From Synechococcus sp. CS-1328 (GTDB taxonomy: Bacteria; Cyanobacteriota; Cyanobacteriia; PCC-6307; Cyanobiaceae), in the NCBI RefSeq assembly GCF_025128095.1, contig NZ_JAHLYT010000071.1, positions 186,001 to 250,000 on the forward strand: a stretch of 64,000 nucleotides of DNA. Reading direction: 5' to 3'. Positions 51,301 to 53,150 of this stretch are shown one piece after another. The notes beneath the pieces were generated by a model. It searched no databases. It worked only from the letters and a program-made list of their open reading frames with translations, and had not been told where the DNA came from. A program made the translations under genes and the position numbers. The stretch's first letter is position 1; every line of letters begins with the position of its first letter.

Positions 51301-51561
51301 CGAGAGCCAATCCCCGTTGGTTGTGATGCCGGCTGCGTTGCCGTTCTCCCCAGCTTCCAGTCCGCTGATCAGGGTTGCTTCTCCGGTCCCTGCGTCCTGC
51401 AGCAGGGGCACCGGTTCGGTGAGTTGCAACAGTGTGGACTCGTCCAGCAACGGCAGGAACGAGGCGGGTGGGGGCGTGGCTGTCCAGGAGTCGAGAGGAA
51501 CGATCCCGCCTGGCTCCATCGGATTGGTCTGAAGGGTCAGATCCTGTTGGATGAAGTCCAT
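24349..51561 (-). CDS. Giant modular secreted/surface protein (9,070 aa): DUF4347, repeat families, RTX, metzincin-like end
   Basis: One uninterrupted 27.2 kb frame. Architecture by residue: 104-268 DUF4347 with His162 and Cys205; 608-1304 six ~70-residue repeats; about 1430-4925 some seventeen repeats with an FVGTGGPY-like motif, interrupted by EF-hand-like loops (about 2598-2644 and 4704-4744) and a helical insertion (about 4044-4288); 4940-5490 a beta-rich stretch ending with Cys5396 and Cys5405; 5505-5575 first RTX block; 5790-6700 and 7455-7640 a third repeat family; 7100-7430 Calx-beta-like segments; 7675-8715 a long RTX block; 8958-8968 HELGHALELEH. There is no Sec signal, which fits type I secretion, but no exporter genes are in the window. 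The composition is acidic, rich in Asp, Gly, Ser and Thr, and I find only three cysteines. It resembles in size SwmB, the giant motility protein of marine Synechococcus; I do not claim homology. Adhesion, cell-surface coat, motility or grazing defence are all possible. ATG 51561 is the first start in the open frame. Confidence 0.95.
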   Translation of the reverse strand: MDFIQQDLTLQTNPMEPGGIVPLDSWTATPPPASFLPLLDESTLLQLTEPVPLLQDAGTGEATLISGLEAGENGNAAGITTNGDWLSDYSVPEPVAALLPSQQVFVDGGLSTSSQLVELIQQAGDPSVTTVTMLDPLQNSLQQITAMLATQSDLSAIHIVGHGSSGVLELGGDRLTQSSLEDQADLISSWKSSLRDTADILLYGCEIGAGEAGQSLMTTLAQLSGADVAASSDLTGATALGGNWLLESQVGSIETTVLTPDYQGLLADGPWASIRTAIDSVLTKLDAAGLGLPLDPAAALAGTGELGILAAIQNVLESATGTDASAVANNLNTELNTLLDTTSQQYFGWDSTTKILSLSLNQTVDDSLDLSLGEGSPITVEGPVEASISLGASASFTLNSASTALDAWSLNLSLSGIRVDVSALTLAGDLGLASFEASGISLEIDPGLTLSLSTGSSQASGPITVDFSDLNPSGAGDDVHDLVFGASSIQIASALGDIPTQSFNLDWQDIKSTNSITVSGTALTTTLDLIHDLAGSLQDGLTELGTKATELANSILGEDAFSSETPLPLIGGTLEEILDVGSIIEGVIGAGSSVVDYLAERDLTTTTLNLDTATGAFLILSDGEEAHLIKKGASAEEIEQILGYFNSIGQGKSRVYEVSDADATLREFRIGTQGFLEALPELSIETVNAATLGTDGTLTLNASGDYVVLQHLTEYTVFAATATAEAIAVAIGELTSIGADNVAVIENPSGSGPRSFNITLSGDATGELANITVADQELSTASITASAYSEASGLTYAAVVDALPSFDGLRDILAGEIQTSLASFLSDAIDVNVQVDLDENGIKFTLDTVRFEQSIDPKTFSLGDGLEEAGLSLNASLEAEVEAWLDLGLSFGLDLSRLATDVATITADAPSGTVSNYTLLVSDTSGVYVITDGSEYAELSTQLDATQVEEALGAWGSIGGDNITVTTVTDAVTAVTVGYEISISAGATLAPGSLRIAPQTPEASDFFVQFDQIDAHASISLTDATAELTADLAGATGSLDATINAGLAVDVSVVITNNDKVALLSPVTGTAKAYTLTLTGEAGEYEIRWGDSSVTLSSDLIGATSTNTAENLETALNDGPDLGARRFSVTEGAEPNTFSISFSQPPAITSDAGTTVTGSLLTLDPTQSEWKIRFDGSEISLGEGGVAPSAEELQAILNNQSSVNDWGGVVVVDALTKAPTLTTTNQELATINGDKLSVLAETGSYTIKVGSTIVSLDYDATKTDEDKETDIATALNAIVTNGVYEVELISGSGQPPVFRISFIGVFIPDTYEVQFAAAPVLAIDNPAVARPINYADLDSLRIEVSAVSDLDLEIEATGSIRTTDDFLVFTGTFGVIIDSYDIFDRSAPLLFDITFSGSLSIDNYFRMSGDLTFSKQQGPLTISDGRTVDEAAYSVISGSNIDVFAGYLDPASNVFPDKLDATEQRDDGNSQGIRMEGIAFSLLTYTDGVGDGATSFRALKSSGGSAELVGFDDVKIALKDFNLEVNTSTSTDSSLVLDFNPGGSQRGSEFLSAVIDDSESNITNEIVLDFEGDQGQILGASGDLSLQVISFLMAEATFNMKRRKVTLGDGAPAEDFDLVTFELENLFAYAGSADIDVAGDVDTGEGDGIFNQADLDAIAEDPSLYVGTGFAVADGRLGLAMLQAADSSTRDSRSYMAITSELGSAQLLGLPPEFEVQATNIAVELNRASGAASDGTAASALDWATTLGDDNPTFFAQSSDPRELAYTGEFTRIGGELNLKAFDAIEVNGAFEFTLQQVDVSFDPAASTPAIDLDDAELLQLTISISDPDGDAGPSKGLRVGAADGVNFSIDEGSLTYTSIQASGAKYYSLEAEVNGAELNGLGEGIEITATSLSVLKNGVSGGTPPAGAPAALNWTTMVDLTPTDDTFSATAISEATAASLSIGGELAINLDGFVLARGGFSFLEQTGLELTDGTDLTTTPLSGVTLQTISLTEVDLFVGTGGAWDKDSGGTIQGLDLANATGFSIEQANLEIATVSETAGQRRRWMGLAASVGKLDLEGLPSDLLEVSSLDVLYNKADPTSSSRLDWSNLVEAANPDDPLNGLAEEIQALTSTTDLSVSGDVALNLEGVVLAKGSIGVSLKSGLSIDDGNIEVDNASLLLVELSDLDVFVGSGAEFTREDASDADSAVTGIDTAAAVGFSISGANLDLAMLREVPPTAGGGAARSWLGLAGSIESMAPVGLPDGITIEVNNLKVLFNGPDSSTTPERIDWQALAEQNDDLFGLDDTGLAELSSGTALSVAGDLLVSVDDAITISGSVALEQRTLTLDLDGVGGSPAASYSALTLGAKNLQAFVGTGPADSDGDQQVDSNSDLEDNGALGVAIRVDELALALIAPVPVAGVADTRSYLSLKASGNAALIGVEDITLSGSVAVEVNRGRDGAAPIDALNFKDLSTDPLSEGLDGDLEGLVVTTGPQSSDQVVMDFDSTAQVLSVAGSVSIAISEFIQVQGNFAFEQSDALQEVVLADADSTTLDVSVLKIGASDVKVFVGTGGPYFLENEVGTLLGGDDKIITLGELRAVTVSSGIPALASGDDSSVVSFDDLLSFLDTNDDDRISVDEAQALIGSDNADQITATDIDGDGFIDDGTSDSATGVALEIDELGLALMRTAPGATGPSGSFYALQGTGGGALVGLEDILTMSVTDMSVTVNSGSLTPSGGGTATTAAVDFNATDFGEGAGGGIVIPTGIGTSMLLGIDPTTGALDPIFNGDGLRASGTVEIAIGEFVTIEGSVALERKGSITATLSDGSEKTMSMLSIGGSTLSAFIGDPGDDPIDTADDKGLVVNDATFGLSLLTPDDAADASRYYAFEASIAAVGLTGFDPFGLTITNVAISGNGGSDVLNPRRVVDFSQGYTQGSGPVQNFTVSTGTSTPAIELTSSEAEIKARGTVTLSLAVDTLSVALSGSVAVRIGSADLVLANDEVVEDANAIEVGISNAAITIDTDTSSNPDEDADGVDDGLISYGSDANVNIGLAYYTSTDPTDTRSWLGFKVAGGEIAGGSGGVSGEISNISASYNAVFGADPLDTSDQAVNFRESFGGSLEVETGGLLDEDGNPTTIALSMGSGGINLEADASLTIDEYFYVSGTFGLELGSGTIDISANGVVQEDVAVSIRSVQVTGAQAFAGTGGPYRQGDGSINYEAAGLALEDVNFVLYRYTEANPIAGQTARSWDVVYAETASAGLVGIDGLTLSSEMLRVKVNTKALDGSFVLFEKDIDFDNDGTSETISYDRALKEVSTHAVLAIDEYVYIESELTFKTESGVDVVLTQPTTGAQDDPRLVKKMAVTTVTATDANIFIGTGGPYFQADGTTEEAGAAGIAIENLNIELNLFKSEVANDRSSFFALNASASAIDLIGVDPTIFDVDVDNLKIQVNSGNDVRGRVIDFDATNALTTATEDDFDYDGFNRKLISVSAEELTLSVGGFLQINGSFAMSKQDGRTVTLSDISQTKEVVNVVTFGFDDLNVFAGEGEYDFSKSVEDQTEEPSGLLISGGQLAVALFNPLTPGSDGYYAISASLDTAELVGIDLGSAADSPLSASGYQVQINSGVMKTGAASKVGIDFTAFEDPFIVETGGEEMEFSFSSPTERVAIDHASLTIGDFVHVSGGLVLERRVGDSVTLGVGSDNGVPLNNVNTLVIGARDVDLFVGDGPYFVDADRNGVYENVNDGLEGRPEAVGLAIENGMFALVVSREVVNNVPKAKKYTALKASADFVGFVGIDDFQLSASGVSIEYNGVSGPGVDVGTTKSSAINYAVKPLDVFGDDSVVFDAETRVLRASVDNATLQIGSYVSLTGGFSFEKGQVLEDVELSRGGSIAEASLLKIGAKDASVFVGTGGPYATDSDGDGAIDLATETNPDAVGFALTDVDLALAILQDAQTPPGAPSTKYIGMRATGAQAGLVGTSDVQISTGAIQIELNIASGGGATDASEVVNFSALGEEGEEGLLVETSTSTDQVLDFDQRKILVAADDVLVNLAGFAYLNGDLSFELGSRTSVVVNSGIPSSLLSAVETALASSGSDLELSDLAEVVNGFLLDLKESDPRTLLRTKFEAAVELARTTLENKIDELVETVKDELNEQITSAISYAQDALTERLKNNVGAVSTGIAATIADDLLKPLLDGIASGVLPPAMASILGNVVEPVKESLAKAINSYLGGAIDDAIQQVGSTLSTTITSTTDRIAATIGAKIDAALIPVLNQIQLKLDGLYNRLDAQLAPVLDSLESLAGLQFSDDFRTVSGMDVEVTKLGINSADLFVGLPGVDGDDIDDLFAGENLAEDLRDLGAIGLYGSNVDLALGIFKPIVSQQLPTYTALSLQIDEAGFTDGGAGILDIDVSGVDVNLNLGGALSPAASAILNNSTIDFVKSAEANLQADETYTEGWSEDGYIVETGVGETSSTLGFENELISASVAEAKVEIANFVYLKGSLAFEMGRTQTVELTGGLASGAIDAAIGAADDLGFDSDLLTNLAANVTGPKTLSFMTIGGSLNAFVGITGDPVEDPNADPTGSTDRFIDTFDGTKESLRDGSVGLLINNLDVGMAFMRPELKLDPSKYFAMKGSATGISLEGINGVTVDAENLLIEVNQSTPSIYGVPIFPVVDFAGTSQFASEEDALFGGADQVITLGELKSLAVAAPITAIREDTRESNTILNHDDLLTYLDDDLDGMISVAEAALLLGSANGLDLATAADVDEDGKIDPLGYEVKTGTDTAPVYLSMDSALVRAQGMLNLNVLDIVTLRGNFAFELGPTQEVAIRDMDGQLVRDEDGNLDTVEVTTMTVGASDVFGFIGWDGPYIKADGSINPDASGLALNNLNVGLFVGVSTDLNNPAAYAALDFSLDSLQTVGELEKIIDLDVYLSAKINLGVGVGADGASVGAIDFKESARNYYESNNNNYGDYWSEQGFLVNTGNPESPIVLGFEEFQIDVEMVGSLTVKAGSTKLAEMQGVFFLEVDNEGFALFANVDVRVGPDIGKSSSPLVAISALGAVVINNQGFAADLDIDLGLNLSVIDLDVSARLLINTTGVTQTITLPDTIISRLEAEAIGVNSLAGNLLDRLGGSNNNQYSIDGRKPIIVGSDGIPKTSTINKLLNGGDLSASEYARTPSPYITAVLSGRVSFAGFAEAQITGGIGIDANSVELFADLSFSIGTDGIALDFEAKGAISIDRTGIALTAAVTLKADVTSMLNLDASGSLLINTKGAVDIFKLSMAGDLTVAKVVSIGGDFDIDIGSGGEGTWRIGANLRGDLGPIDISAGGWIQSDGQFSISVRGGLYFGIPGFSISGEVYGTVSLIKSGQNYIFDETRDTYTLTVEVGGSVRLEIIGIGIGASVTLGGKAVFGSTTTTLELYARGCVDLFFDEACGGGTVASITIPGSIFPTPPPRLAKVEIGVLNLNVGEARSSLRTVAKTEINEDYQLTDLGNSKVLVQAFGYTETYSGVQSVSANFGSGNDKLILTQGFGIQTTATGGAGNDVLASAGSARVVFDGEDGNDILFGGSNADTLKGGAGDDYIEGGAGGDSIEGGSGNDAIYGIITDLLGDSITGGDGADKIEVKGTSKSDVLRFAGTGTSLGIYNTEPGSQANMGTALGVETLLIVPADGADRVIIDDTARSAVGSFEVNLREDNNKQLADTVTLIQSGAADRVTINAAPLLEPSTVQRLTDSPALASTRLVDTTTATWGLTAGPTSSLSSLALSGQGSQDQFVVRGGAGNDLFNINSITINTRIESEGDADTINVGSNASSTNSNGALTGIKANLSIIGGGDAGDSLTIDKSGDSTNNLGTIASTEAAAVLSEFGMPVGVPVGKQISFAALGQVNLNLGSGADDLTILGTHASVQQLNIDGRAGADRFNVQAIAAGVSIQGGVGADTFNVGSKATTSTNIDGNVNAIAALLTLEGGNNGSERDMVVVDETGDTDTDTGVLTHDSITGLDMTGSIAYRTIEDLKINLGSGGNIFTVEGTHSGSPRKTTSLSSGTGSDQITIIDAADDLTVFGQQGADTINLQGAGSGSAVLINGDADNDVVNLAASLDTSAGVVTVNTGDGEDTTNIRGIGGTTTVNAGANDDIINVFATGTGGTTTPLTLRGDQGADVVNIQALNDVTLVEAGDDSDTINVGSQAAGTLASRSTNSGGNVQGIQTNLTINGDLPTSGSDHLTVDNTGDTVDRSGSLTATTITGLGMGGTITYGTIEHLLISLGSGVDTFTVESTHKSATPGFQKDTTLRSGVGNDQVLINSADDVLLVQGQADNDTITVNGTNAGSSTTLQGNDGIDTVNIRAMDGTVLVEGGAGSDTTNVSNQAPSRPSTDGATTPTGTITNINGLLTVDGGSDDAGGDGSSDQLNIDDSAAANAKTGILDQVNASTFSLRGMELEQGINYRNLETLNLWMSAEADHLLVNATHTTATNVFSGSGADQIQINDADGQLTIYAEDGDDSIGVRGTNTGSTVTIYGQAGSDRIHISDYGKANDDKLDLADATLLPEEYPDGLQGPGVGGIATPVASTIGKVDGVKGMMVIDGGEATNENADENDVLSIDDSGNTIAKAGTLTGNSLRGLGLGAGVDYSNLEALKLWLGTGADVLLIDSTHTASTEVFGGDGTEATNQRDDTIAINTISGLTTIHGQAGNDVMEVNVQREPIDGFFTRTNNNGIGALLNLHGESGSDQTTVNLAGTGNALVNVIDNGAPDSGADVLIINGTEQDDTFLGRENFVALLNGFEPDPDSQGFTNVERVNYDKNINGRLRINALSGDDKIVMDDNSSITTLDGGDGDDTFQIGQIFGTRRDALANVKPGDSFDVTPVIIGVIRDPNTGEIIFNPVGFDPVTDTLSEATRQRILQAIADSGDEPLNGIAYVSRGVSYATTAFGGDDDDTFNVYRNVGTLRMEGESDNDTFVIRAFVTIDTDPTNPEAKQGESEAKGGDGDDAITYAINAPVNIDGGQGFDTVVVLGTPFNDNFVVTRDGIFGAGLNVRFDNIEQAELDALEGDDKIFILSTNEAVVTKIIGGLGSDQIKVMGDVTAPIVSAELQAISGLITHTLSSTDPSYAPVGVPGVDTLLSSPSTGGLVAIEQATQPLLVSETGLLSSYTIHLLQQPTPDQPVYLTVSAGPTSTTDLANGGRSLLIRRKGIGEFTSALVLTVDEDNWEEEIDIEIQAENDNAAEGERIALISHSIISSDERFDGLALKDVYVNIIDNDKAGLDIRPIDADNSGFSGTTTEVLEGANGFTDRYSISLTAAPKVDEIVTVTLSNGVFTTTNTNTLTFTNQNWNQAQFVTVSAVVNTTEDGKKDVKIGHSLTSSRADGNYANVATTFDLDVTVYDDDAAQVIIQESDGFTAVTTGAGGDDAYRVRLTKQPSAGTTVNLAIETDTTTLLNQASTETPYTYTVTFDPATYGNWNTIGVGANSNISLSSEDRSLKKFATRDQNLDQIKGALIIEGGRSEVDRSFATPVLLPGELNKPSESELLPTDEWDDIDSLTIFHPDNQDADSGLLSYRETDSEGRTISNPGLTLSGFGMGGDMKVNEGTDEAPIWRYYSGGISFNGFETTELLLGKGNETLVVETTADRDEKDLDLQQDPRSILAIHGGGGNDTITINDRGEGALVVYGDTSNDRLRYSNSTGAVSPNGTSFNNPGNDVIDASAMAANTDGFVGVIIDGSEGNDTIKGSQGDDQIAGNTGNDSVSGEAGNDHIYGDAAFNMNLRLFAEDQQPNRRVQNYGLSDDAAMFTVLTTPEPGSDNLSGGDGNDVILADQGIITLAAGIRRINSTAGIERIETTIESKGGSDTIDGGRDNDILLGGHLGDKIDDLNGNNIIIGDHGVIDYVVADQDRSDIDLIETTSTSSNGGADTITTGSGDDIVLGGRFADTINSGDGRNLVIGDSGRITAADSNLARFGALPITVGLVETIAFGDGGADQITTGTGDDIVLGGHEGDTIAVDAGHNIVLGDDGKIDYVRAERSSTPGADTNAADIDLIESLSTTNAGGADTITSLGGDDIVLGGRFADTINSGNGRNLVIGDSGRITAASLDGMPFGSLPLTLGRIETVTLADGGADVITTGINDDIVLGGHEADWIILGGGQDLGIGDNGELVGVVLMPTVLSAASISTTDTQNTTGANDTIEGNAGDDILIGGVGNDIIDGDENNDLVFGDQVVLTGRAAGENSSPRFRSLTGGLLYNNNGNPLVDLSKQFSGPAADVPNWSNWTITIGDGLDGLFGDDTIAGGANNDAIFGQRGNDTIQGDGSILGKLAGNGVSASRDANGALVVVASFEGVSDGDDYIEGGGENDVIFGNLGQDDIIGGNSNLYGLVLATQRNDGADLLFGGAGTEISRNDAGDTASSGHARDADMILGDNGNIYRLVKLNGNVEAEYLSFNYDIYDSSQNIIPRAYQLLDYTLGGDVSSDIGSSDLIHGEAGDDIIHGMVGNDVLYGDGQDDDIYGGSGHDRLFGGSGVDGIVGDDGILLTSRNGSTEPLNGLTQPNLQSTLSLPGPFIGAVVNITGLLRKDVKLLAWESGGHDIIYGGLGDDWIHAGAGDDAVSGAEALGSFYVDVTPQVDDAPIGYDAATQTLSFYDANDPLRKINGFLLNFQAVDDSGAKIEDGKDHIFGDTGNDWLVGGTGNDRLFGGLGDDLMNADDNLDTNGGLNDAPDSTEFADGDFVFGGNGLDVLIGNTGNDRMFDWRGEFNSFLVPFSPFGAPTVNRASSPAIRQFLTDLGMASGADQSLSEPNGELGLSSSGDTGSPRDPQPGNGRAGRDTQGAPENDSSKVVTIDGSTPGKTPALQGSTAPANSVTTSSSSSSVSIPVVTNNGQAKKALMLTASTGPTSVLPPIAPVTDQALQPLVRAAIERLAPGLSADDLAMLYSIRVVIADLPDLQLGAYQAGKILIDSNAAGFGWFVDSTPLTDEEYQFLDGILVSRAEDATGRMDLLSVLLHELGHALELEHTDAGVMQADLAVGLRRVEDVAVLPVAQLHVSEASNLISPISTDTQAPDVPQSKKGESKVKNRENSSLNQQAIEASSRSENTQENWLVQRLSGLLDLALGKQR
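24640..24690 (-). other. Metzincin-like zinc motif of the giant protein
   Basis: Residues 8958-8968 read HELGHALELEH, matching HExxHxxGxxH except that the glycine position (8965) is Glu. Met8974 in TDAGVM is placed like a Met-turn. About 100 residues follow to the C terminus. Confidence 0.8.
25417..28539 (-). repeat. RTX calcium-binding blocks II and III
   Basis: Residues about 7675-8715 carry dozens of GGxGxDxxx-type turns such as GSQGDDQIAG, GGDGNDVIL, GSGDDIVLGG and GGTGNDRLFGG. Within it, two segments at 27409-27503 and 27823-27917 are nearly identical at the DNA level, offset by 414 bp (138 codons). Confidence 0.92.
29272..30264 (-). other. Calx-beta-like segments of the giant protein
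   Basis: Residues about 7100-7430 hold three tandem segments of the type VSETGLLSSYTIHLLQQPTP ... VYVNIIDND, with (V/L)xExxxxxxYxVxLxxxP openings and a closing IxDND or VYDDD. This pattern is typical of calcium-binding Calx-beta or related immunoglobulin-like folds in bacterial adhesins. Confidence 0.65.
31400..34190 (-). repeat. Repeat family C of the giant protein: five of six units
   Basis: Units begin near residues 5791, 5926, 6178, 6354 and 6544, each with a start like GIQTNLTINGD or GLLTVDGGSDD. They continue with DxSGxxxxxxGxL, GLGMGGxIxYxxIExLxIxLGSG, a TVESTH-like mark and RTX-like GxGxDxxxI turns. A sixth unit (QIKGALIIEGGRSEV) lies apart near residue 7460, beyond the Calx-beta-like part. 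Confidence 0.7.
34837..35049 (-). repeat. RTX calcium-binding block I
   Basis: Residues about 5505-5575 contain consecutive GGxGxDxxx nonapeptides: GGAGNDVLA, DGEDGNDILFGG, GGAGDDYIEGG and GGSGNDAIYG. This is the standard parallel beta-roll motif that folds on binding calcium outside the cell. Confidence 0.9.
36787..47274 (-). repeat. Repeat family B of the giant protein: about seventeen FVGTGGPY units
   Basis: Each unit has four marks in order: (D/N)(V/L)xxFVGTGGPY, then (V/I)G(L/F)A(L/I)xxxxLALA, then RSYxALxAS, then LVGIxxxxLxxxxVxVxxN followed by VDF. Clear copies of the first mark lie near residues 1998, 2168, 2353, 2544, 2823, 3179, 3352, 3519, 3698, 3879, 4301, 4538 and 4833, with weaker units between and before. 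Spacing is about 170-290 residues except where the helical insertion intervenes. Confidence 0.75.
38698..39432 (-). other. Helical insertion in the giant protein (~245 residues)
   Basis: Residues about 4044-4288 lack the beta pattern of the rest. They read as long amphipathic helices, for example FEAAVELARTTLENKIDEL, VETVKDELNEQITSAISYAQ and QIQLKLDGLYNRLDAQLAPV, with a short proline-containing break. It sits between family B units 14 and 15. Confidence 0.7.
47650..49740 (-). repeat. Repeat family A of the giant protein: about six ~70-residue units
   Basis: Units start near residues 608, 698, 922, 1078, 1158 and 1235. Each has a short strand pair (for example GSYTIKVGSTIVSL, GEYEIRWGDSSVTL, GVYVITDGSEYAEL), a helix with repeated Ala/Glu/Leu, a strand with a polar loop, and a closing FxIxF-type strand. 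Units are strongly diverged and spaced unevenly, with other sequence between them. Confidence 0.6.
50758..51252 (-). other. DUF4347 domain of the giant protein
   Basis: Residues 104-268 begin VFVDGGLSTSSQLVEL and contain HIVGHGSSGVLELGG (His162) and ILLYGCEIGAG (Cys205), ending near LTPDYQGLL. DUF4347 is common at the N terminus of very large cyanobacterial and proteobacterial exoproteins. The HGxxG ... GC arrangement resembles the dyad of caspase-like peptidases. Confidence 0.85.
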
Positions 51562-51829
51562 CGGTTGGCCCTGTCTCGCTTCTGAATTATGGCAAGGGGA
51601 TCGTTCAGTACTTTCACACGTAGCAATCTCATAAGCGCAATGCGCTGATTTACCTACGAGTCAGATAGTACAAACGTATTCCTTCGCATCTATTCATACC
51701 ATAGTCGATTCTCAGGAGTGGCTGCGCCCAGGGATCCATGCTGGAGCCTCATGTCTTACCACTCCATGACTGACTTTGTCAGGATGGAATTAGATTCACG
51801 CCAAAAGAATCTGTTTCGGTTCTGAACAA
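51562..51829. other. Upstream region of the giant gene
   Basis: About 270 bp between the tRNA-Met and the giant gene, more A+T-rich than the flanks. It must hold the promoter of the giant gene unless that is read through from the tRNA. A minus-strand CATAAT lies about 30 bp before the ATG as a possible -10 element, but I see no matching -35. No open reading frame or repeat is evident. Confidence 0.5.
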
Positions 51830-51903
51830 TGGCTCGGGGGAGACTTGAACTCCCGACCTTGGGGTTATGAATCCCACGCTCTAACCAGCTGAGCTACCGA
51901 GCC
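51830..51903 (-). tRNA. tRNA-Met (CAU)
   Basis: The minus strand folds as a full cloverleaf: acceptor GGCTCGG/CCGAGCC, D-stem GCTC/GAGC, anticodon loop TTCATAA and T-arm GGGAG TTCAAGT CTCCC, with discriminator A. CCA is not encoded. G1-C72 pairing makes it an elongator Met (or an Ile lysidine) tRNA, not the initiator. The anticodon stem has an apparent A31-C39 mismatch. Confidence 0.93.
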
Positions 51904-51981
51904 GTGCCTCTCCAAGTGTAATGGATCACCGTTCCGCCATTACCGCTCCTGCTGACCCGCAGCTTGGGAGCAGATTGATGC

Positions 51982-52995
51982 TCAGGCCCGGGGCGGCAGG
52001 AACTCCAGGGGGTTGGAGGCGCCCTTGGAGGGGGGATGGATTTCGAAGTGGAGGTGGGGACCGGTGCTGCGGCCGGTGCTGCCCATCTGGGAGATCTGGG
52101 TTCCCTGGGCCACCTCTTCGCCAACGCGCACCATCAGGCGACTGTTGTGGGCGTAGATGGATTGGCTGCCGTCGTCGTGGGTCAGCTCCACCAGGTAGCC
52201 GTAGCCCCCGTCGTGCCAGCCAGCAAAGGTCACACGACCGGAACGGGCGGCCACAATCGACGTACCGACGTTGTTGGCCACATCGATGCCCTTGTGCATG
52301 CGGCCCCAGCGCCAGCCGTAGCCCGAGGTGAAGGTGCCCTGGGTCGGCCAGATCCAGGTGGTGCGGCCCGCTTCATTGCCGCTGCCAAAGCGCCGATCCG
52401 GTCCGAGATCGGGCTGATCGGGCCAGCTGAGGCCACCACTACCGACGGGCTTGAGGCCCAGCACCATGCGGGAGCGTCCCGGAGCGGACTGGACTAGGCG
52501 CACCTGGCTGCCGGCCACCAGACGGGCCGTCTCAAGGCCTGGATTGAGCCGCAGCAGCTCCTGCAGGGTCACCCCGTAGCGCTGGGCGATCTTGATCAGG
52601 GTGTCGCCGAAGCGCACCACACCGGCCTGATCCAGCGGAGGGGGCTGCTGCAGAGGCGGGATGCGGCGCAGCTCACTGGTGTCGAGTGCCAACAGAAACT
52701 TGGCCTGACGGCTGCTCTGGGACGGCAGCACCAGCCAGTCGCCGGAGCCGAATTCGTGGTCTTCATTGACGTCGTTGAGCTTGGCCAGCCGGGACTCGTC
52801 AACGCTGAGATCTCTGGATAGATCTTCAATTGTGACGGGCTGGCGCACTTTCACCCAGAGCTTGTCAAGACTGGCAGGGGGCAAGGACGCAACCATCACG
52901 TCCTCGACGCGATCACCGGTCCAATCGGCGCGTGCCATGACCCCGACAACGGGAATCGTGGCAATAGCGGGTAAAAGGATCAGCCAAGGCTTCAT
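51982..52995 (-). CDS. LysM/M23 family murein endopeptidase
   Basis: A signal-anchor N terminus (MKPWLILLPAIATIPVVGVM) is followed by two LysM-like segments (about residues 47-92 and 127-168, the second VVRFGDTLIKIAQRYGVTLQ). A C-terminal M23 domain has zinc ligands His234 and Asp238 in MHKGID and HLH at 314-316. The 337-residue protein should cut or help remodel peptidoglycan cross-bridges in the periplasm. All metal ligands are intact, so it is probably an active enzyme and not an EnvC/NlpD-type activator. Confidence 0.93.
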   Translation of the reverse strand: MKPWLILLPAIATIPVVGVMARADWTGDRVEDVMVASLPPASLDKLWVKVRQPVTIEDLSRDLSVDESRLAKLNDVNEDHEFGSGDWLVLPSQSSRQAKFLLALDTSELRRIPPLQQPPPLDQAGVVRFGDTLIKIAQRYGVTLQELLRLNPGLETARLVAGSQVRLVQSAPGRSRMVLGLKPVGSGGLSWPDQPDLGPDRRFGSGNEAGRTTWIWPTQGTFTSGYGWRWGRMHKGIDVANNVGTSIVAARSGRVTFAGWHDGGYGYLVELTHDDGSQSIYAHNSRLMVRVGEEVAQGTQISQMGSTGRSTGPHLHFEIHPPSKGASNPLEFLPPRA

Positions 52996-53150
52996 GGATG
53001 TTTCAGTTCATTCGGACAAGACCCGGTAGAGAAGCCACTATCTCCGGTTGGCGCAGACAGTAGCGCCCCGAACCCTTGGCTGCAAGCAAGCATGGACACC
53101 AAAATTGGCTGTCTCAGCCTAAGAACGGTTGCCAATACTGGTGTTCGGCA

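Noticed and set aside
24349-51561. RTX repeats taken as evidence for a haemolysin or toxin
   Set aside because: RTX nonapeptides are general features of calcium-folded secreted proteins. There is no pore-forming domain, acyltransferase or toxin operon in the window.
51830-51903. An attL/attR pair of an integrated element at the tRNA
   Set aside because: I looked for a second copy of the tRNA 3' end around 23.2-23.6 kb and found none, and there is no integrase gene in the window.
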